A DNA stretch of 64,000 nt from RBC074 sp964470555 (lineage in GTDB: Bacteria; Acidobacteriota; Blastocatellia; RBC074): assembly GCA_964470555.1 (NCBI GenBank), contig CAYYDG010000024.1:48133-112132 (forward strand), written 5' to 3'. Below are positions 14,953 to 23,190 of the stretch, piece by piece; position 1 is the stretch's first letter; every line of letters begins with the position of its first letter. A program made the translations under genes and the position numbers. The notes beneath the pieces were generated by a model. That model worked only from the letters and a program-made list of their open reading frames with translations. It searched no databases and was not told where the DNA came from.

Positions 14953-16167
14953 TTACTGCGTTATGACTTTGGCCCCGTCCACAACCTGGTTGTTCGGGTG
15001 AAGAATGACTGCCTCGCCCTCTTTCAACCCTTGTAGAATTTGTGCGTCGAACGCCGTGCGATGGCCCACCTCAATTTGTCGCTGGCGAGCCTGGCCGTTT
15101 TCCACCACAAACACGCCCCAGCTTTGTCCGTTCTGCCGGTTTTGCCCCGGAGCCGGAGTGATGCGAAACAGCGAACTGGCCGGAGCGCGCAACACGTCGT
15201 CCGATTCCCACACCACCAACCGCGCTTCCACGCGATACCCATCGCCAAGCGGACCGGGATCATCCACGAAATCGGCAATGACATTGACGCGCTGTTCTTC
15301 GACGCCCAGCGCAGACACTTTGGTGAAGCCGGACGGTTCAACCAGTCGGACGCGCGCCTGCAACATTCGGTCGCCGCCCCAACCTTCGATCAGAGCTTTT
15401 GTTCCGGGCGTGATTTTGACGGCATCGGTCGAAAGCACGTCAACGACGATTTCCAGCGACGGACTGCTCAATTCCACCAGCGGAGTTCCCGCCGTCACCA
15501 CACGTTCGCTTTCTTCCGGCACGCGCAATACGCGACCGGCAACCGGCGCGCGCACCAGCACCGAGGCCGTTTGGCCGCTTTGCCCGGCTTGTTCAACCGC
15601 CAGCAAGGCCGCTTTGGCGACTTCCACATCCGACGCCGCAGCGGCGCGGCGAAACCGCGCGGCCTCCAGTTGCTGACGACAGGTTTGTTCCGTGTTGCGA
15701 ATGCGCTCGAAATCCTGTTTGGAGACATCGCCGGTTTCCGCCAGCTTTTCGGCGCGCGCCAATTCCCGTCGCGCCAGCTCGCAATCGGTGTTGGTATGTT
15801 CGACCACAGCGCTTGCCTCGTTTCTCAACTGTTCCGCAGTGGCGACGCGCGCTTTCGCTTCGGCAAGCTGGCGCGGATCGAGCGGCGTCATCGGCAACGG
15901 AACAATGCGCGCGATCACGTCTCCGCGCGCCACGCTGTTCCCGCGTTTGAGTTCAATGCGCGTCAATTTGCCCGTTACCGGAGCCGCCACGACGAACCGG
16001 TCGCGCACGCGGGTTTTTCCTTCGGCGTCAATTGTCACCTGTAATGGGCCGCGATGGACGGCAGCGACTTCGACGCGCAGTGGAGTTGTCCGCAGAGCAA
16101 CGGCTACGGCAAACGCGATTGCGCCAAGCACCAGAATCAACAACCCAATCCGCATGAGTTTCTTCAT
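14953..16167 (-). CDS. HlyD/MacA-type periplasmic adaptor of ABC exporter
   Basis: This protein has 404 residues. One N-terminal membrane anchor (LMRIGLLILVLGAIAFAVAVAL) is followed by a biotinyl-lipoyl-like half (VVAAPVTGKLTRIELKRGNSV), a long helical hairpin (about 95-200), the second lipoyl half (VRAPVAGRVLRV) and beta-barrel domains. Such adaptors link inner-membrane MacB/DevC-type permeases to an outer-membrane channel. It is seven bases from the permease gene. No outer-membrane factor gene is nearby. Confidence 0.88.
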   Translation of the reverse strand: MKKLMRIGLLILVLGAIAFAVAVALRTTPLRVEVAAVHRGPLQVTIDAEGKTRVRDRFVVAAPVTGKLTRIELKRGNSVARGDVIARIVPLPMTPLDPRQLAEAKARVATAEQLRNEASAVVEHTNTDCELARRELARAEKLAETGDVSKQDFERIRNTEQTCRQQLEAARFRRAAAASDVEVAKAALLAVEQAGQSGQTASVLVRAPVAGRVLRVPEESERVVTAGTPLVELSSPSLEIVVDVLSTDAVKITPGTKALIEGWGGDRMLQARVRLVEPSGFTKVSALGVEEQRVNVIADFVDDPGPLGDGYRVEARLVVWESDDVLRAPASSLFRITPAPGQNRQNGQSWGVFVVENGQARQRQIEVGHRTAFDAQILQGLKEGEAVILHPNNQVVDGAKVITQ

Positions 16168-16173
16168 CGGTCT

Positions 16174-18540
16174 TCACTCTCTTGTTTTCAGGACTTCAAT
16201 CAGGTCCAGGCGGTTGATGCGCCGCACCACCAGCAACCCGGAAAACAAAGCCGCCAGCACAATGATCAGCGAAGCTCGCACCAGCGTCCGGCTGCTGATG
16301 ACCAGAGGCAATCGCATCAATTCCGTATCAATCGCCCAGGTAATCAACCACGATAAACCGTATCCCAGCGCCCATCCGGTCGGCAGCGCCAGCGCCGTCA
16401 ACAACGCCTGTTCGCCGAGCAACATGGTGGCCACTTCGCGTCGCGTGAATCCCAACACGCGCAAACTGGCCAATTCCCGCCCGCGTTCGGACAACGCAAT
16501 CCGCGCGCCGTTGTAAACCACACCGACGGCGATGATGCAGGCGAAAAAGATCAGGATGGCGGTGGACGTGCCGATGGTTCGAGCCAGCGTCTGGTTGAAA
16601 TTGTCCAGCAGCGTTCCGGGAATAATGACGCTGCGGATGGCAGGAGTTTGTTTCAGCGTGGCGTACAGTTCGGGCAATGCGTCGTCGTCTACCATCAAAT
16701 GCAGACCGGAAATGGTCTGGCCTTCGCGCATCAACCGGTTCAGCGCGCTTATTTCCATATACGCGGACATGCCGATCAAATCGTCTACCGTTCCGACAAC
16801 TGGCATTTGCCGCACGGGGCGTTCGCCTTCCAGAATTTCCAAGGTCAACAAATCGCCGGGAGCGACGCCCAACGATTCGGCCAGCTTTTTGGTCAACGTC
16901 ACGCCTTCGGGCGGCAGATTCGACACGCGGTAATCCATATCCACCACGCGCCACAATTCGGCGTCGCGTTCCAAACCGGTCAATGCCAAGCGCCGATGGC
17001 GATGCCCGAATCGCAACCGCGCGGGAACGATCCGGTGCGCTTCCACGCGTCGAACGCCCGGCAGATGCTCCACGTCGTATCGCACGCCAGCCGGTCTGGG
17101 TTCGTTGAACACGATGGACACGTCTTCGCGGTACACGGCGCGAAACATCACATCTATGACCCGATTGATCGCGTCGTAATACAGAAAGAATCCGGTGACC
17201 AGCAACGCCACTGACAAGGAAATACCCAGTGTGGTCAGCAGCGCCTTCACCGGACGCCGCGCCAGGTTGCGAACGATGATGCGCGTTGCGGGCGAAAGGA
17301 AATACGCCAGTCCCAGTCGTTCGATGAACCCGGCATGAAAGCGTGCCGGTGGTTCAGGACGCATCGCTTCTGCCGGAGGCAGTTTCACCGCGCGCCAGAC
17401 GGCAACCAGCGCTCCGATGGTGGCTGCGCCCAAACTGATGGCCACGGCGGTCAACACGACATAAACGCCCGCCTGGTATCGCAAGACAGGGAAGCGGAAA
17501 AATTCCGTGTACAGCGATGTGATGCTGTATCCAAACCACCAGCCTCCGGCCAGCCCCACCGCCACGCCGCCCAGCAAGGCCGCATACGCCAGTTTCAGGT
17601 AATGCCAGCCAATCGCCAGGTTGCCGTACCCGAAGGCTTTCAACACGGCAATCTGTTCGCGCTGCGTCGCCACCAGCCGCGACAGCACCAGATGCAGCAA
17701 GAACGCCGTGACGCCCAGAAATACGCCGGGGACAAATGTGCTGGTGACTTTCAGCTCGGCAATTTCGTTGCTGATGAAATGATTCGAAATTTGATCTTCG
17801 CGTCCGTACGCGCCCAGCCCGCCGTAATCGTCCAGCAAAGCGTCGAGCTGTTCGATCACGCCGGATTCCATCGCGCCGGGAGTGAGCGACACCGCGACAT
17901 CGTTGAACGCGCCTTCCATGTTGAAGGCCGGGCCAAGCGCTTCGCGGCTCATCCACATGACGCCGAACCGGCGGCTATCCGGGAACATTTCGCCGCCGCC
18001 GATTTCGTACACGTATTCCGGCGACAGCGCCACGCCGACGATTCGCAATCGTTGCCAGCGTCCGTTGATGATCGCCGTCAGCGTATCGCCCGATTTCAGA
18101 TTGTTGGCGGTGGAAAACGCGCCGCTGATGATGACTTCATCGCGTTTGCCCGGTTCGATGTATCGCCCGCTGAGGATGTGCAGGTCGTTCAACATCGCCG
18201 TCTGTTTTTCGGGGATGGAAACGATGCGTCCGCGAGCCGGTTCGCTGACGCCGGGCACGTCCAGCGTCACGCCGGCCACCACGCGCGTTTGCGCCGAAGC
18301 GATTCCCGGAATGGCGGCAATGCGAGGCGCCAGCGATTCGGGCGCGCGTTTGATCTGGGCGAATACATCGGCAAACCGGTATTGCTGGTAATACGCCGCC
18401 TGGGAATCCAGCAGCGAATAATACGTGCTGCGCATGGCCACAAATGCCGCAATGCCGCAGGCGACCACCAGCGCCACCGCGATGACCTGCCCGCGCAGAT
18501 GCACCACATCCCGAATCAGTTTGCGATTGAGCGAAGTCAT
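16174..18540 (-). CDS. ABC exporter permease with two FtsX domains
   Basis: This protein has 788 residues. It has an N-terminal membrane span, a large periplasmic region, an FtsX-type three-span block near 260-390 (with VATQREQIAVLKAFGYG), a second N-terminal-like span and periplasmic region, and a second FtsX block at the C-terminus (ALSERGRELASLRVLGFTRREV). This duplicated layout is known from large MacB/LolC-like permeases. The start ATG 18540 lies four bases after the ATPase stop, so the two are coupled. Substrate unknown; lipids, peptides or drugs are possible. Confidence 0.88.
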   Translation of the reverse strand: MTSLNRKLIRDVVHLRGQVIAVALVVACGIAAFVAMRSTYYSLLDSQAAYYQQYRFADVFAQIKRAPESLAPRIAAIPGIASAQTRVVAGVTLDVPGVSEPARGRIVSIPEKQTAMLNDLHILSGRYIEPGKRDEVIISGAFSTANNLKSGDTLTAIINGRWQRLRIVGVALSPEYVYEIGGGEMFPDSRRFGVMWMSREALGPAFNMEGAFNDVAVSLTPGAMESGVIEQLDALLDDYGGLGAYGREDQISNHFISNEIAELKVTSTFVPGVFLGVTAFLLHLVLSRLVATQREQIAVLKAFGYGNLAIGWHYLKLAYAALLGGVAVGLAGGWWFGYSITSLYTEFFRFPVLRYQAGVYVVLTAVAISLGAATIGALVAVWRAVKLPPAEAMRPEPPARFHAGFIERLGLAYFLSPATRIIVRNLARRPVKALLTTLGISLSVALLVTGFFLYYDAINRVIDVMFRAVYREDVSIVFNEPRPAGVRYDVEHLPGVRRVEAHRIVPARLRFGHRHRRLALTGLERDAELWRVVDMDYRVSNLPPEGVTLTKKLAESLGVAPGDLLTLEILEGERPVRQMPVVGTVDDLIGMSAYMEISALNRLMREGQTISGLHLMVDDDALPELYATLKQTPAIRSVIIPGTLLDNFNQTLARTIGTSTAILIFFACIIAVGVVYNGARIALSERGRELASLRVLGFTRREVATMLLGEQALLTALALPTGWALGYGLSWLITWAIDTELMRLPLVISSRTLVRASLIIVLAALFSGLLVVRRINRLDLIEVLKTRE

Positions 18541-18544
18541 AAGC

Positions 18545-19312
18545 TCACCATTCCAATTCCGCCGGACTCGCTTTTGTCTTGTTGCGGTGAGTTTCCAGAA
18601 TCTGGCCGCTGCCCAACCGTATGACGCGGTCGGCCATGGCGGCAATCGCGGCGTTGTGCGTGATGACGGCGGTGGTCGTGCCCAGTTCGCGGTTGACGCG
18701 TTCCAACACTTCCAGCACCAGTTTGCCCGTCGCGTAATCCAGCGCGCCGGTTGGTTCGTCGCACAACAACACGTCCGGACGTTTGGCAATCGCGCGGGCA
18801 ATCGCCACGCGTTGTTGTTCGCCGCCGGACAATTGCGCCGGAAAATGATGCAGCCGGTCGCCCAATCCCACCATGCGCAACGCTTCTTCGGCAGACATCG
18901 GATGTTCGGCGACTTCCGTCACCAATTCCACGTTTTCCAGCGCCGTCAAACTGGGAATCAGGTTGTAAAACTGAAACACGAATCCGACGTGTTCGCGCCG
19001 GAATCGCGTCAAATCGCGATCTGCCGCCGCGGTCAGGTCGTGATCCAGAAATCGGACTTCGCCGCTGGTCGGCACATCCAATCCGCCCAGCACGTTCAAC
19101 AGCGTAGATTTGCCGCCGCCCGAAGGCCCCAGAATCACGATGAATTCGCCGCGATATAAATCCAGGTCTACCGCGCGCAACGCATGCACTTCGACATCGC
19201 CCATGTGGTAGACCTTGGAAATGCCGCGCACGCGAAAGACAGCTTCACGGGCATCGGCATCGCTTGATGCCGAGCGAATTGGCACAGGCGGATTGTCGGC
19301 GTTCATCAACAT
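18545..19312 (-). CDS. ABC exporter ATP-binding protein, MacB/LolD/DevA type
   Basis: This protein has about 255 residues. Walker A GPSGGGKST, Q-loop FVFQFYNLIPSLTALENVEL, signature LSGGEQQRVAIARAIAKRP, Walker B VLLCDEPTGALD and H-loop ITHN are all present, as in LolD-like ATPases. It heads a leftward operon with the permease, adaptor and response regulator. The frame extends to 19450; I prefer ATG 19312 or 19306 because the family starts shortly before the FRVRGISKVYHMGD segment, but no ribosome site decides it. Confidence 0.88.
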   Translation of the reverse strand: MLMNADNPPVPIRSASSDADAREAVFRVRGISKVYHMGDVEVHALRAVDLDLYRGEFIVILGPSGGGKSTLLNVLGGLDVPTSGEVRFLDHDLTAAADRDLTRFRREHVGFVFQFYNLIPSLTALENVELVTEVAEHPMSAEEALRMVGLGDRLHHFPAQLSGGEQQRVAIARAIAKRPDVLLCDEPTGALDYATGKLVLEVLERVNRELGTTTAVITHNAAIAAMADRVIRLGSGQILETHRNKTKASPAELEW

Positions 19313-19792
19313 ACGGCTCTCGGCGAATTCACTTGCAGCGGAGCAAGGGTGGAAGTCTTGAACTTCACCGCAACCGATATGCCGCACCTGAGCGCGGCAA
19401 AACCCGTTGGTTTGCAATGTGTTGGCGCAGAGGGCGCGGTGAGAAATCACCAGCGATTGAGCAAACTCCCACAGTCAGGTGGGCAAAAAATCGCCTCTGC
19501 CAGGGCCGGGAACTGAAAACCTTGCCAATGCTCGCCCGCTCGCGGTAGATTCGCGCCCGGCCTCTTAGATCAGGTTACAAATGAATGTAAGGCAGGTTTT
19601 CTAACCTGCCGATGTCTCAACAGTGCGAGGCTCCGGGCAGATTGGAAAATCTGCCCTACACCCGACTGAAAGCTGATCTAAGCGCGAAGTTTTCGCTCAA
19701 ACCTTCACCAACGCAGAAAAACGGCCAGCTTCAACCATTGGCCACGTCGCAAAAAACGGATGACCGGAATCACTCTTCAACCTGACTCCTCT
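19313..19792. other. Intergenic region with small palindromes
   Basis: This is a divergent gap. It holds two palindromes at 19591-19656 and no credible gene. Confidence 0.5.
19591..19656. repeat. Pair of REP-like palindromes
   Basis: GGCAGGTT-TTCT-AACCTGCC (19591-19610) is followed by GGGCAGATT-GGAA-AATCTGCCC (19635-19656). Short paired palindromes of this kind recur between genes in many environmental genomes. Confidence 0.7.
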
Positions 19793-22654
19793 ATGACGAA
19801 TGAAAGGCGTGTGTTCATCAGCTACGCTTTTGAAGAAGCCGAATTTGCCAATCGGCTGGTTGGCGATTTAACCAAAGCAGGAATTGGTTGTTGGCTGGAC
19901 ACGGAACGGATTGGCGGTGGCGAAAAATGGGTGTTGGCGCTTTCTGCGGCCATCCTGAATTCGTATGCCGTCGTTCTGATTGCCACGCGAAAATCTCTTC
20001 GCAGCGATTGGGTGCAAAAAGAAATCGCCTGGGCGAAAAACAACAAGATTGAAATCATTCCGCTGTTGCGCGAACCGGTGATGAAAGAGTCTGAATACTT
20101 TCTGGTGAATGACTTTCAGTGGATTTCGGCCATGAACGAGGGCGAATACAGCGCCGCCTTGCCCAAACTCACGCGCTCGCTCGAATCCCTGAAGCCGAAA
20201 AACCGACCTGCCGAGAATGTTGGCAAAATTCCGCGTGCCATTCCGCGCGACCTGGAGCAGGCATATTTCCAGCGGTTGCAAACCGAAGGCATCCACGAGG
20301 TGTACACGTCGCTCGGTGGCAACGCGCAGCAGGCTCGGCGAGCCGAAATGCGGCCACGGTTTTCGTTGATGCCGGTGGATGAGGAAGGGCGGTTGATGCC
20401 GGAAGTGATGCCGTTTGACGATGCTGTCAAAGTCATCAAAAACATGCGCCGAGCCGTGTTGTTGGGCGAACCCGGCGGCGGAAAAACCACGACGATTTGG
20501 AAGCTGGCGGCGGAATTGGTGGACGCCGCGCTCAAAGACGATTGCGCGCCGATTCCGTTGCTGGTTTCTCTGCGCGGATGGGACAAGCCGAATCAGCCGT
20601 TGAAAGATTACATCGCCGCACAATTGGGCGATCTGGGAGCGCACCTTGACCAATTGCTCAGCAATGAATGGGCGGCGTTGTTGCTGGACGGATTGAACGA
20701 GTTTCAAACCAGCCAGCGCGAAACCAAATTTCCCGAAGTGCAGCGGTTTATCCAACAGCACCCGAATTTGATGGCCGTGGTGTCGTGTCGCAAAGACGAT
20801 TACATCATCAAACTCGGATTCGATTGCATCAACATCACGCCGCTCGATCCGGTTCGCATTCGGGAATTCGTCAAACGGTATTTGGGCGATGAACGCGGAG
20901 AGCTTCTGTTTTGGAAATTGGCCGGAGAAACCACGCGCGAATACCACGCAGACTTTTTGGCAACCGTGGGAGCCGAACACGAAGACGTGTTCTGGTTGGC
21001 CGACACACTGCCCACCGGATTGGAATGGACTTTCGATTGGGACTCAGAAAATAAATACAGCCGTTGGCCGGGTTGGGTTACGCACCGCAATACTCCGTCG
21101 GGGTTGTTGTTGCTGGCCACCAATCCTTTCATGCTGAAAATGCTGGCCAGCGTGTACGCGCGGCGAAACGATTTGCCGCAAAACCGAGGCAAGCTGTTTC
21201 AGAACTTCGTCGAAAATCTGCTGGATCGGGAGCGGGAATTTCAGGAAATTTCAGACGCCGAACAGAAAGAGTTGATTGTGGGATTGGCGGAAATCGCGTT
21301 TGAGATGCAAAACACCCCGGCAACGCAGGAAACGAAATCTTCACCCGGTCGGCAAATCATCGGCGCATCAACCGTCATTTCGTACGATCGAGCGGTGCAG
21401 GTTTTGGGCGACCGGCTGTTTTCGCTGGCTGTTTGCGCCAGCATTCTCAGCAAAGACGACCAGGTCAGATTCACTCATCAATTGTTACAGGAATACTTTG
21501 CCGCCCGATGCTTGGACGTCAAAATTCAATCTGATGAAAAAGATCAACTTAGAGCCACAGACATCTGGCTGTCCGAACGTTGGTGGAAGCGTACCAATTG
21601 GGAAGAAGCCGCTGTGCTGTTGGCCGGGTTGTACAGCGACGATTGTTCGCGTGTGGTGGAATGGATTGCCGAAGCCAATCCCGAAATCGCTGCGCAATGC
21701 GTGGTTCGCAGCGGAGCGGCTCTGGCCGAAACGACGAAAGAAAAGTTGCGCGACAAATGGATTCCACGGCTGACGGATTTGAAAGGCGACCGCGAACCGG
21801 AGGCACGCGCCGCGATTGGCCGCGCGCTTGGATTGAATGGTTGGGACAATCGCAAAGGCGTCGGCGTCATCGAACGCAACGGCGTGAAGCTGCCCGACAT
21901 TGAATGGATCAAGATTCCCGAAGGCGAGTTTCAATACGGCGATGCCAAAGCCAAATATGCCGCCAAGCCGGAAAAACTCTGGCTGCCGGAATTTCACATC
22001 AGCCGTTTTCCGATCACTTACAGCCAGTTTCAAACTTTTCTGGACGATCCCGAAGGCTTCAACGATCCGCGATGGTTTGCGGGTTTGGCGGCCAGCGAAG
22101 ACGACCGCCAGATGCAAGAACAGTATTTCAAATTTGCCAACCATCCGCGCGAAACAGTGAACTGGTATCAAGCAGTGGCGTTTTGTCGGTGGCTGTCGTG
22201 GCGAATGGGAACGACCTTCGATCTGAAGAAAGTGACGGCGTGGGCAGTGCGATTGCCGACCGAATTTGAATGGGAAAAAGCCGGGCGCGGCGTTGATGGC
22301 AGGCTCTATCCTTATGGCAATGATTTCGACGCGAGGAAGGGAAATACCTACGAATCTGAAAGCCGAATTGGCCAGACCAGCGCAGTCGGTATTTTCCCGA
22401 ATGGCGCGTCGCCTTACGGTGTGGAAGAAATGAGCGGCAACGTTTGGGAATGGTGTTTGAGTGATTACAACGATCCGAAGCGCGACGCAGCGCAGGAGAA
22501 TTTGGGCGAGGCGACATATCCCGTCCTGCGGGGCGGCTCGTGGTTCAACATTCAGTTGAACGCGCGCGCCGTCTTTCGTCACAACTCTCATCCGGCCGAC
22601 CGCGTCAACTATATCGGTTTTCGGGTGTTGTGTAGTCGTCCCCCTTCTCTCTGA
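19793..22654 (+). CDS. TIR-NACHT-FGE (C-type lectin fold) conflict-type protein
   Basis: This protein has 953 residues. A TIR domain (about 5-135) starts RRVFISYAFEEAEF and has SDWVQKEIAW with Glu77 at the NADase position. A NACHT NTPase follows, with P-loop GEPGGGKTTT at 225-234, Walker B LLLDGLNEF near 297-305 and RFTHQLLQEYFAA near 560, then a helical linker. The last 250 residues are an FGE/SUMF1 fold (IEWIKIPEGEF, RLPTEFEWEKAGRG, EMSGNVWEWC, LRGGSW, GFRVLC). The FGE catalytic cysteines are missing, so this part likely binds a ligand rather than oxidises sulfatases. The layout fits NTP-dependent biological-conflict/anti-phage STAND proteins. ATG 19793 is chosen by the TIR start; ATG 19760 is possible. 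Confidence 0.9.
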   Translation: MTNERRVFISYAFEEAEFANRLVGDLTKAGIGCWLDTERIGGGEKWVLALSAAILNSYAVVLIATRKSLRSDWVQKEIAWAKNNKIEIIPLLREPVMKESEYFLVNDFQWISAMNEGEYSAALPKLTRSLESLKPKNRPAENVGKIPRAIPRDLEQAYFQRLQTEGIHEVYTSLGGNAQQARRAEMRPRFSLMPVDEEGRLMPEVMPFDDAVKVIKNMRRAVLLGEPGGGKTTTIWKLAAELVDAALKDDCAPIPLLVSLRGWDKPNQPLKDYIAAQLGDLGAHLDQLLSNEWAALLLDGLNEFQTSQRETKFPEVQRFIQQHPNLMAVVSCRKDDYIIKLGFDCINITPLDPVRIREFVKRYLGDERGELLFWKLAGETTREYHADFLATVGAEHEDVFWLADTLPTGLEWTFDWDSENKYSRWPGWVTHRNTPSGLLLLATNPFMLKMLASVYARRNDLPQNRGKLFQNFVENLLDREREFQEISDAEQKELIVGLAEIAFEMQNTPATQETKSSPGRQIIGASTVISYDRAVQVLGDRLFSLAVCASILSKDDQVRFTHQLLQEYFAARCLDVKIQSDEKDQLRATDIWLSERWWKRTNWEEAAVLLAGLYSDDCSRVVEWIAEANPEIAAQCVVRSGAALAETTKEKLRDKWIPRLTDLKGDREPEARAAIGRALGLNGWDNRKGVGVIERNGVKLPDIEWIKIPEGEFQYGDAKAKYAAKPEKLWLPEFHISRFPITYSQFQTFLDDPEGFNDPRWFAGLAASEDDRQMQEQYFKFANHPRETVNWYQAVAFCRWLSWRMGTTFDLKKVTAWAVRLPTEFEWEKAGRGVDGRLYPYGNDFDARKGNTYESESRIGQTSAVGIFPNGASPYGVEEMSGNVWEWCLSDYNDPKRDAAQENLGEATYPVLRGGSWFNIQLNARAVFRHNSHPADRVNYIGFRVLCSRPPSL

Positions 22655-22662
22655 TCACTGTC

Positions 22663-22795
22663 GGGGACGGTGCGCGAGAGCGCACGCGCGTTAGCGCGAG
22701 TCCCCACAGCGCCGCAGGCGCTCCCCAACGCCGAAGGCACCCCCTGAGCGCCGTCAGGCGCTCGCAATTTTTGGAGTGCGGTGCTTCGTCACCGC
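22663..22795. repeat. Cluster of small GC hairpins
   Basis: The stems are GGGGAC/GTCCCC (22663-22705) enclosing TGCGC-GAGA-GCGCA and CGCGC-GTTA-GCGCG, then AGCGCC-GCA-GGCGCT (22708-22722), GAGCGCC-GTCA-GGCGCTC (22746-22763, followed by GCAATTTTT and thus a possible terminator), and GCGGTG/CACCGC (22778-22795). Confidence 0.8.
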
Positions 22796-22864
22796 GTTCC
22801 GTTCTGGCTGGTTTATCCCCCATGTCATTCCCTAAATCGTAGACCGTTTTCAGCCCGCGAACGC

Positions 22865-23111
22865 GGGCGGCGAGCATAAAGCCTGGGGTGAAGGCGTAAG
22901 CCGTAACCCCAGGAAACCGTCCAAGGAAATCAACCAGCCTGCGGAGCAGGCGGCAGCGATTCGTTGGTTTATAACGATCTCGACGCTCCATGATGGCTGT
23001 CGCCGCGCTTCGCGGGCTTTGGCGCTCAATGGCTCTTGTTCCCCCAGGGTTCCGCGCGCAACGCGCTCCACCCCGGGCTTTATGCTGTCGCCGCGCTCCG
23101 CGGGCTTCGGC
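22865..23111. repeat. Two inverted copies of a dispersed repeat
   Basis: Copy A (22865-22918) contains CATAAAGCCTGGGGTGAAG. Copy B (23038-23094), read on the other strand, contains CATAAAGCCCGGGGTGGAG. The match continues through a CCC-AGG block on one side and GGCGGCGA/GCGGCGACA on the other. Confidence 0.7.
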
Positions 23112-23190
23112 ATTGCCCGCCTTTGCGATCTCGCGTATAAAACCGTCTCGACAAATTCCATTCATTCACGCTCAAGAAGGGAGCAACGTT

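Larger units (their letters stand above)
22655..23190. repeat. Repeat-rich spacer with hairpin cluster
   Basis: This gap holds a run of small GC hairpins at 22663-22795 and two inverted copies of a longer repeat at 22865-22918 and 23038-23094, with an additional 28-bp direct repeat (22996-23023 and 23084-23111, two mismatches). I see no gene; a long frame leading into the thiolase here is an artefact of the repeat. Confidence 0.7.

Noticed and set aside
22530..23190. A complete diversity-generating retroelement
   Set aside because: Only the target-like tail is seen. No reverse transcriptase or template repeat lies in the window, so the element itself cannot be claimed.
22990..23190. N-terminal extension of the thiolase
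   Set aside because: The frame is open through the repeat spacer but gives no thiolase-like sequence, and ATG 23191 has a proper ribosome site and the family start.
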